Of a stretch of 64,000 nt of DNA, positions 54,894 through 64,000 are shown piece after piece. Where the stretch lies: positions 505,122,792-505,186,791 of the forward strand of contig CM046882.1 in assembly GCA_025667525.1 (NCBI GenBank), written 5' to 3'. The notes beneath the pieces were generated by a model. The model was not told where the DNA came from. It saw only the letters and a list, made by a program, of their open reading frames with translations, and ran no database searches. Made by a program: the position numbers and the translations under genes. This DNA comes from Glebionis coronaria (Eukaryota; Streptophyta; Magnoliopsida; Asterales; Asteraceae). How positions within the stretch are numbered: position 1 is the stretch's first letter; each line of letters starts with the position of its first letter.

Positions 54894-55961
54894 GTTCTCG
54901 TTGTTTACTTATTCTCCCTTCGCATGTAAGTATTTTTTGCTTAATAAATATTGACTTAGCGGTTTAGTCTTGATTGTTGGGTTTCTAGTCTTTTCTAGTA
55001 GCTTTCGTGTAATTAAATTGGGAAGACATTAAGGTATCGCCAGCGTCACGGTTTTGAAGTATTGGCACCCGAATAATCGAAAGTTTCACCCAATAATAAG
55101 ATTTCAAGTGCTCACCTAAATCAAGCAAACAATTTGAAGCCCCACAAGGCCGAAAAATCTATGCAAAATTGAAAGTGAATCAAGCCTTAATCTTTGAAGC
55201 TTTAAAGATCCAAAATTCGCCTTAGCGTGAGGATATACGTCTTTGGCTAATAAAACTACCGATGAGGTGGATAATAAAAGGCAAGGCAAGACCGAAGTCA
55301 TAATAAAAGCTTCATGGCGAAGTTGAATAAAAGATGGAGGTAAACCAAAGATAATAAGGCCCTTCCGTTAGGGGGCGTATAAAAGTCTTGGTAATAAGTC
55401 TCATGTTCAAAACCGTTATAAAACCGTGTTTATCGATCCTTCTTGTTGACTTATTTTTTGACATCGTTGACTATTAGGAGGGGTTCTTGATTTGATGGTC
55501 TTGGTTACACCGTTAGGACTCTATTTTTAGACCTAAATCTCTATTATCGCATAAGTCAAACAATGTATCCTCGTGAAACATTCAAGACAAAATAAAATAT
55601 AAGAGATACAACTTAGGAAATATGGAGGATAAGTATGTGACAAGGGCATATGAGTAGTGTTAGCATTACTAACTTATAATGACAATGATCTCGTTGCATG
55701 CTTGGCATGGAATAGGAGTGAAAATCGAGGACGATGAAATTATTTCTAACGTAGCATTCACGTGTTCTTGTTCTATGAACCTAAACGTCCCATTTTGCGA
55801 TGAAAATCATACATTATGTCTAAAACGCAAGAAGTAGTAGCAATAGTAGTAGTGTAGTTAGTTTATCCTTCAATAAAGTGAATAAAAATGAATTTTGGAG
55901 GTGCTACGATACTTTATTCTAGCATTGCGTGAGGGCACGACAAGGGTTTAGTATGGGGGAG
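54894..55961 (+). repeat. Array C unit 1, UTR part, right piece
   Basis: Resumes the UTR after element D (first five bases are the duplicated target) and ends with AGTATGGGGGAG at 55950-55961. Its joined length with the left piece equals the UTR of unit 2. Non-coding; short open stretches such as 55116-55301 recur in unit 2 at 59557-59742 only because the DNA is repeated. Confidence 0.88.
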
Positions 55962-58900
55962 TGATGAGACTGCTTTTATACAAAGTCTCATCGTCCAAAA
56001 AGGGCTTAAAATGCATTAAATATCATGAAAATACCCCAATATATGCTTGTGTTTGTTGCTTGTGTATTTTAGGTACGGATATTGAGAAAATGACAAAAGA
56101 TCACAAGAATCATGCAAAAACGAACACGGGAAACGAAGCCGCACATTGAACCAAGCCCTAATAAAGAATTTTCCAAAGAAAACCCATGAAGACTTGAAGA
56201 TTTATGAAGAAGGGTCCTCCAATATGGAAGAATTGACACTTTATACCCTTGTATCTTCATAATTACAAGATTGGTCCCTAAAGTTTGTCAAATTGCAAAA
56301 GGGCCCTCCACTTTGAAGAATTGGCAATTTTAGTCCCTCAACAAAACTAAAATGTCAATATTTATCCTCCTCAAAGTCAAACATACCAAGAAGGACTCCA
56401 AGTTATAAGAATTACAAGTTTTGTCCTTTGAAAAATATCAAAATTACCAAAAGGACCCTTCACTTTGAAGATTTGGTAAAAATGGTCCCTCATTAATCAT
56501 GACTTGGCAATTTTAGTCCTCCAAAAGGTCAATCATACAAGTCAAGACCATTATCAATCTAGACAATGCCAAATAAGTCCTTCAAAAATCACAAATTGGC
56601 AAGAAATACCCCTGAATCCTTTTACAAAACTTTTTGGGGCAAAAGTATGAAAAGTGAAACTTCAACAACAAAGGAATCCGGATTTTGTGCTATTATTTAA
56701 AAAGTGACAAGTTTATGAAAGATTGGGGGTGAATCATGGCATACAAAGATTATTACCTAGACCAGTGGTGGGGTGACACGTGCCCCACTCACTCTCTCCA
56801 CCAATCAACTCTCTCCCTGGTGCCACATCACACTCCACTTACACCCGTATTAACTGATCTTTATTTAAATAAAGATTATGGCGCCTAACACATGTTTAAA
56901 CATGAAAACATATCAAATGAGGTGTTCTTGGTGTTCTTATGAAAATTGGGTATTTTCTTAACACTTGAAATTAGCCCTTAATCTCTTCCAGATTTAAGAT
57001 TAAGGGACTAATAACCTTAACCCCACTTTCAAATGACTTGCCACATCAGCACAATGTCACATGCTTCCCCCTGCTTTTCACCCTTTGAAGAAGATGCCAA
57101 AACAGTGGCCCTCATCCAACGTCCCACAACATAGCTTTAAAGTTAAGCTCATTTGGAGCCATTTGGGCTATAAGGCTGATCATAGCATCCTGATATTGAG
57201 TTATCAAGGTGTGTTGAAGCTTATAACTTGGGGATAATCAAGTGTGGAGTACAAGAGTTGCATTAATCAAGGCTTTTCACTTTTCTGATTTTACTATTTT
57301 GCTTCTAACCTTGTTGAATCTTAGCAGGCTTTGTTGTGGAAGCTTGTACTTGTTCTTGCTAGTACATAAGCTCAAACTTCGTGGGTGTGGATGTACATCC
57401 ATGAGGTACACACCCTTAATCTCAAAATCTGATAAAATATTGGATATTTGTGATATTTGAGTGTTGCTTGTGTTCTTGTGAAGTTTGTGGCTTAATCTTG
57501 CTTGAATCTGCTTATCTTATCTGTTATTGTGTTGATTTGGGCTTGGGTAACCTTGGAATGTATTTTTGCTTTGAAAATCTTGATTTGAAAAGTTAAAAGG
57601 GTGTTTGGGATTACCTGTTTGAAATCATAACTTGTTATTGTGTTGGTAGAAGTTTGTGTTTGTGCTTGTTATCTGTCATATGCTTGGTTGAGTGCATATT
57701 GCTACAAGTTTTTGGGTTTGAAACCTTGAATCATACATAGTGCTATATCTAAGTGATTTTAACTGTTTTTGACCTAAGATTTTGGTAAAATATAGAATTT
57801 ATGCATGCTTAGGGTTAAAAGTTGTTTAAACATCATTAATATAACATATGTGATAGATTTGAGTGATTGAATTTGGCTTGTTGGTAAAGTGCATCAGCAA
57901 AAGTAAAATCTGCATGTTTTAGTGTTCATTAATAACCTTCATCTGCTTGAATCTTGATTTAGGCTTTGAGCCATTGCATGAAAACTGTTTAGACTTGTTC
58001 ATTTAAGTTTATAATAGCTTGTATATGCTTTTGGTGCAATTTGGTTGGCTGAATATTGCTAAAATAGCTTATAAGTTCATAACTGCTTAAGTGCTCATGT
58101 CTTTGTCAGATCTGGTGATTGATTGATAAAACTGTACTAATTGGCTGTTGTTAATTGTGATTTTTTGATTGTTATTGACTCCTCTTGATCCACTGATCAA
58201 TTGGGTGCCTTTGTGTAACCTGAATCTCCAAAAAAGTCACTAAAGACAAAAAAGTCAACAAGTCAAGCAGTGGAAAAAGTTTCTACTACTCAACACCCAA
58301 AACTAGCCCCTGCTAGTGTTAATTTGCTTTCAGCTTATCGATAAGCCATTTTGGCTTATCCAGACCTGCAACAACTTATTTTTTGTGATAGATCTTCATT
58401 ATTTAACCTATTTGATTGAACTGGAGCTTATTGGACTTTGACTTTGACTTTTTGCTAGAAAACCAACTTATTTGACTTTTTCATAAGTGCTTATTTGCTT
58501 TTTCCAGCTTATTGAGTCAACTTATTTGAAAACTTTTTGTTGATTAAGCTTAGTTAAGTCATTTAAAAGCTTTTGCAATTTGAATCAGCTCTTGGGATAG
58601 CATAGAACTCAAAAACGACTATTTTGTCGTTTTCTATAGATTGCTTTATGCATTTTCAGGCTTATTCCTTAGGCTTATTTCAAATTTATTTTTACGGAAG
58701 TCTTAGTTAGCTCAAAAGAAGCTTGTGTGTCTAATTTGAGCTTATGGCATTAGCTTATAGCTTAATGGGCCAAAAAGCCCATTAAGAATAAGCTGTTGGT
58801 AATAAGCTAGCTTATATCACATTTTCAGCTCTTGGGCCTTTGGAAAAAGTTGTTCAGAATCGAATTTTGAGTCAAGTAGTGGTTTTTGGGCTAATTTGGG

Positions 58901-59012
58901 CCACTTTTTCTTATTGGGGCAATTCTAAGCCCATTAAGGGACTGTTTGGACCTTAGCCCATTTTCTAGGCCCAATAAGGGTATTTAGGTAATTTCCCAAC
59001 AGCCATACCAAG
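55962..59012 (+). repeat. Array C unit 2, LTR part
   Basis: 3051 bp, closely similar to unit 1 except for loss of about 411 bp at 57160 (GGAGCC joined to a piece before GGGCTATAAGG), which removes the TATA box. Hairpin stem TTGATC/GATCAA at 58185-58200 is perfect here, while unit 1 has GATTAA. Confidence 0.9.
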
Positions 59013-60402
59013 TGAATAGATACTTTCCTTGCCAAACCTTCACGCTTTCCAAAGTTTATCTTTTTGTTTATCGTTTTGTTGCAAAATAAGGCTAAAAATG
59101 GCTAAATTTTAAAAATTTTCTCATGTTTTATAAGTGTTTGAAGACACGAATGTAGGTTTTCTGATGGCGAGAATAAGAGTAATTTTTGTCTCGACCGTAC
59201 GTGTTGAGCACTTAGCTTTGATTCCTTAACTTCACATTAGGCTAAGTCTCTTAAATGAGGACGAGAATTGATAGGGTTAATTATAAGTCACTATGCTAAA
59301 CGTAGAGTACTCGTATTCTTTCAAAAACTCATGTGTTCTCGTTGTTTACTTATTCTCCCTTCGCATGTAAGTATTTTTTGCTTAATAAATATTGACTTAG
59401 CGGTTTAGTCTTGATTGTTGGGTTTCTAGTCTTTTCTAGTAGCTTCCGTGTAATTAAATTGGGAAGACATTAAGGTATCGCCAGCGTCACGGTTTTGAAG
59501 TATTGGCACCCGAATAATCGAAAGCTTCACCCAATAATAAGATTTCAAGTGCTCACCTAAATCAAGCAAACAATTTGAAGCCCCACAAGGCCGAAAAATC
59601 TATGCAAAATTGAAAGTGAATCAAGCCTTAATCTTTGAAGCTTTAAAGATCCAAAATTCGCCTTAGCGTGAGGATATACGTCTTTGGCTAATAAAACTAC
59701 CGATGAGGTGGATAATAAAAGGCAAGGCAAGACCGAAGTCATAATAAAAGCTTCATGGCAAAGTTGAATAAAAGATGGAGGTAAACCAAAGATAATAAGG
59801 CCCTTCCGTTAGGGGGCGTATAAAAGTCTTGGTAATAAGTCTCATGTTCAAAACCGTTATAAAACCGTGTTTATCGATCCTTCTTGTTGACTTATTTTTT
59901 GACATCGTTGACTATTAGGAGGGGTTCTTGATTTGATGGTCTTGGTTACACCGTTAGGACTCTATTTTTAGACCTAAATCTCTATTATCGCATAAGTCAA
60001 ACAATGTATCCTCGTGAAACATTCAAGACAAAATAAAATATAAGAGATACAACTTAGGAAATATGGAGGATAAGTATGTGACAAGGGCATATGAGTAGTG
60101 TTAGCATTACTAACTTATAATGACAATGATCTCGTTGCATGCTTGGCATGGAATAAGGGTGAAAATCGAGGACGATGAAATTATTTCTAACGTAGCATTC
60201 ACGTGTTCTTGTTCTATGAACCTAAACGTCCCATTTTGCGATGAAAATCATACATTATGTCTAAAACGCAAGAAGTAGTAGCAATAGTAGTAGTGTAGTT
60301 AGTTTATCCTTTAATAAAGTGAATAAAAATGAATTTTGGAGGTGCTACGATACTTTATTCTAGCATTGCGTGAGGGCACGACAAGGGTTTAGTATGGGGG
60401 AG
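59013..60402 (+). repeat. Array C unit 2, UTR part
   Basis: 1390 bp from TGAATAGATAC to AGTATGGGGGAG (60391-60402), uninterrupted. It gives the reference for the UTR split by element D in unit 1. No gene. Confidence 0.9.
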
Positions 60403-63400
60403 TGATGAGACTGCTTTTATACATAGTCTCATCGTCCAAAAAGGGCTTAAAATGCATTAAATATCATGAAAATACCCCAATATATGCTTGTGTTTGTTGC
60501 TTGTGTATTTTAGGTACGGATATTGAGAAAATGACAAAAGATCACAAGAATCATGCAAAAACGAACACGGGAAACGAAGCCGCACATTGAACCAAGCCCT
60601 AATGAAGAATTTTCCAAAGAAAACCCATGAAGACTTGAAGATTTATGAAGAAGGGTCCTCCAATATGGAAGAATTGACACTTTATACCCTTGTATCTTCA
60701 TAATTACAAGATTGGTCCCTAAAGTTTGTCAATATTGCAAAAGGGCCCTCCACTTTGAAGAATTGGCAATTTTAGTCCCTCAACAAAACTAAAATGTCAA
60801 TATTTATCCTCCTCAAAGTCAAACATACCAAGAAGGACTCCAAGTTACAAGAATTACAAGTTTTGTCCTTTGAAAAATATCAAAATTACCAAAAGGACCC
60901 TTCACTTTGAAGATTTGGCAAAAATGGTCCCTCATTAATCATGAATTGGCAATTTTAGTCCTCCAAAAGGTCAATCATACAAGTCAAGACCATTATCAAT
61001 CAAGAAAATGCCAAATCAGTCCTTCAAAAATAACAAATTGGCAAGAAATACCCCTGAATCCTTTTACAAAACTTTTTGGGGCAAAAGTATGAAAAGTGAA
61101 ACTTCAACAACAAAGGAATCCGGATTTTGTGCTATTATTTAAAAAGTGACAAGTTTATGAAAGATTGGGGGTGAATCATGGCAGACAAAGATTATTACCT
61201 AGACCAGTGGTGGGGTGACACGTGCCCCACTCACTCTCTCCACCAATCAACTCTCTCCCTGGTGCCACATCACACTCCACTTACACCCGTATTAACTAAT
61301 CTTTATTTAAATAAAGATTATGGCGCCTAACACATGTTTAAACATGAAAACATATCAAATGAGGTGTTCTTGGTGTTCTTATGAAATTTGGGTATTTTCT
61401 TAACACTTGAAATTAGCCCTTAATCTCTTCCAGATTTAAGATTAAGGGACTAATAACCTTAACCCCACTTTCAAATGACTCGCCACATCAGCACAATGTC
61501 ACATGCTTCCACCTGCTTTTCACCCTTTGAAGAAGATGCCAAAACAGTGGCCCTCATCCAACGTCCCACAACATAGCTTTAAAGTTAAGCTCATTTGGAG
61601 CCATTTGGGCTATAAGGCTGATCATAGCATCCTGATATTGAGTTATCAAGGTGTGTTGAAGCTTATAACTTGGGGATAATCAATTATGGAGTACAAGAGT
61701 TGCATTAATCAAGGCTTTTCACTTTTCTGATTTTACTATTTTGCTTCTAACCTTGTTGAATCTTAGCAGGCTTTGTTGTGGAAGCTTGTACTTGTTCTTG
61801 CTAGTACATAAGCTCAAACTTCGTGGGTGTGGATGTACATCCATGAGGTACACACCCTTAATCTCAAAATCTAATAAAATATTGGATATGTGTGATATTT
61901 GAGTGTTGCTTGTGTTCTTGTGAAGTTTGTGGCTTAATCTTGCTTGAATCTGCTTATCTTATCTGTTATTGTGTTGATTTGGGCTTGGGTAACCTTGGAA
62001 TGTATTTTTGCTTTGAAAGTCTTGATTTGAAAAGTTAAAAGGGTGTTTGGGATTACCTGTTTGAAATCATAACTTGTTATTGTGTTGGTAGAAGTTTGTG
62101 TTTGTGCTTGTTATCTATCATATGCTTGGTTGAGTGCATATTGCTGCAAGTTTTTGGGTTTGAAACCTTGAATCATACATAGTGCTAAATCTAAGTGATT
62201 TTAACTGTTTTTGACCTAAGATTTTGGTAAAATATAGAATTTATGCATGCTTAGGGTTAAAAGTTGTTTAAACATCATTAATATAACATATGTGATAGAT
62301 TTGAGTGATTGAATTTGGCTTGTTAGTCAAGTGCATCAGCAAAAGTAAAAACTACATGTTTTAGTGTTCATCAATAACCTTCATCTGCTTGAATCTTGAT
62401 TTAGGCTTTGAGCCATTGCATGAAAACTGTTTAGACTTGTCCATTTAAGTTTATAATAGCTTGTATATGCTTTTGGTGCAATTTGGTTGGCTGAATATTG
62501 CTAAAATAGCTTATAAGTTCATAATTGCTTAAGTGTTCATGTCTGTGTCAGATCTGGTGATTGATTGATTAAACTGTACTAATTGGCTGTTGTTAATTGT
62601 GATTTTTTGATTGTTATTGACTCCTCTTGATCCACTGATCAATTGGGTGCCTTTGTGTAACCTGAATCTCCAAAAAAGTCACTAAAGACAAAAAAGTCAA
62701 CAAGTCAAGCAGTGGAAAAAGTTTCTACTACTCAACACCCAAAACTAGCCCCTGCTAGTGTTAATTTGCTTTCAGCTTATCGATAAGCCATTTTGGCTTA
62801 TCTAGACCTGCAACAACTTATTTTTTGTGATAGATCTTCATTATTTGACCTATTTGATTGAACTGGAGCTTATTGGACTTTGACTTTGAGTTTTTGCTAG
62901 AAAACCAACTTATTTGACTTTTTCATAAGTGCTTATTTGCTTTTTCCAGCTTATTGAATCAACTTATTTGAAAACTTTGTGTTGATTAAGCTTAGTTAAG
63001 TCATTTAAAAGCTTTTGCAATTTGAATCAGCTCTTGGGATAGCATAGAACTCAAAAACGACTATTTTGTCGTTTTCTATAGATTGCTTTATGCATTTTCA
63101 GGCTTATTCCTTTGGCTTATTTCAAATTTATTTTTACGGAAGTCTTAGTTAGCTCAAAAGAAGCTTGTGTGTCTAATTTGAGCTTATGGCATTAGCTTAT
63201 AGCTTAATGGGCCAAAAAGCCCATTAAGAATAAGCTGTTGGTAATAAGCTAGCTTATATCACATTTTCAGCTCTTGGGCCTTTGGAAAAAGTTGTTCAGA
63301 ATCGAATTTTGAGTCAAGTAGTGGTTTTTGGGCTAATTTGGGCCACTTTTTCTTATTGGGCCAATTCTAAGCCCATTAAGGGACTGTTTGGACTTTAGCC

Positions 63401-64000
63401 CATTTTCTAGGCCCAATAAGGGTATTTAGGTAATTTCCCAACAACCACACCAAGTGAATAGATACTTTCTTTGCCAAACCTTCACGCTTTCCAAAGTTTA
63501 TCTTTTTGTTTATCGTTTTGTTGCAAAATAAGGCTAAAAATGGCTAAATTTTAAAATTTTTCTCATGTTTTATAAGTGTTTGAAGGCACGAATGTAGGTT
63601 TTCTGATAGCGAGAATAAGAGTAATTTTTGACTCGACCGTACGTGTTGAGCACTTAGCTTTGATTCTTTAACTTCATATTAGGCTAAGTCTCTTAAATGA
63701 GGATGAGAATCGATAGGGTTAATTATAAGTCACTATGCTAAACGTAGAGTACTCGTATTCTTTCAAAAACTCATGTGTTCTCATTGTTTACTTATTCTCC
63801 CTTCGCATGTAAGTATTTTTTGCTTAATAAATATTGACTTAGCGGTTTAGTCTTGATTGTTGGGTTTCTAGTCTTTTCTAGTAGCTTCCGTGTAATTAAA
63901 TTGGGAAGACATTAAGGTATCGCCAGCGTCACGGTTTTGAAGTATTGGCACCCGAATAATCGAAAGCTTCACCCAATAATAAGATTTCAAGTGCTCACCT
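60403..64000 (+). repeat. Array C unit 3, cut by window end
   Basis: LTR part 60403-63453 with the same 411-bp deletion as unit 2, then UTR from 63454 to the window end. The junction CACACCAAG/TGAATAG is unchanged. The array therefore continues to the right. Confidence 0.9.

Larger units (their letters stand above)
39350..64000 (+). repeat. Array C: tandem LTR-UTR units of an Athila-like element
   Basis: Three units in direct order start with TGATGAGACTGC at 39350, 55962 and 60403; the third runs off the window. Each is a truncated LTR (3462, 3051, 3051 bp) joined to a 1.39-kb non-coding UTR ending in AGTATGGGGGAG. The unit period is 4441 bp for unit 2; unit 1 is 4.85 kb once element D is removed. 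There is no primer site, gag or pol. The UTR matches element A's, and the LTR start matches A and B. The same LTR/UTR junction in all units shows amplification of one rearranged unit, probably by unequal exchange. Confidence 0.92.

Overview
The window is plant nuclear DNA built almost wholly of LTR retrotransposons; I see no host gene, rRNA gene or CRISPR array. The gag and pol types (a SIRE-like copia polyprotein, Athila-like gag proteins with a tRNA-Asp-type primer site, and a Tat element with an antisense gypsy-transposase-like ORF) resemble those common in Asteraceae. That family assignment is inference from memory of protein families, not a search.

Layout. 1-7553 is the 3' part of a decayed Tekay-like Ty3/gypsy chromovirus (+) with a 2788-bp 3' LTR. 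7554-8343 is the 5' LTR and gag start of a minus-strand Ty1/copia element into which the Tekay element inserted. 8344-about 12930 is the 3' part of a decayed Tat-clade gypsy element: second RNase H, integrase, spacer, then an antisense ORF. 12934-13156 is short unassigned DNA. 13157-39027 is element A (minus; TSD cttgt; 3798-bp LTRs), a non-autonomous Athila-like element encoding only gag and protease. Inside its 3' untranslated part sits element B, 18425-30810 (minus; TSD aatgc; 3039-bp LTRs), a related non-autonomous element with an unbroken 1100-residue gag-protease. 39033-39349 is unassigned. 39350 to the window end is array C (+): at least three tandem units, each a truncated LTR plus a 1.39-kb non-coding 3' UTR related to element A, with no gag, pol or primer site. 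Unit 1 is split by element D, 43136-54893 (+; TSD gttct; 363-bp LTRs), a nearly complete SIRE-like copia element with gag and pol in one frame broken by two stop codons.

How the parts relate. A and B lack reverse transcriptase and integrase, so they must be mobilised by an autonomous Athila relative (inference). Their LTRs share a TATA box followed by the same ordered series of hairpins whose stems differ by paired changes, which suggests a conserved structured leader RNA. Array C uses the same U3 start, UTR and polypurine tract as A. It looks like a macrosatellite made from LTR and UTR after loss of the coding part; its repeated junction falls exactly where A and B have an internal polypurine tract. 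Near-identical LTR pairs in A, B and D show recent insertion. The Tekay, copia and Tat remnants at the left are older and carry many stops and frameshifts.
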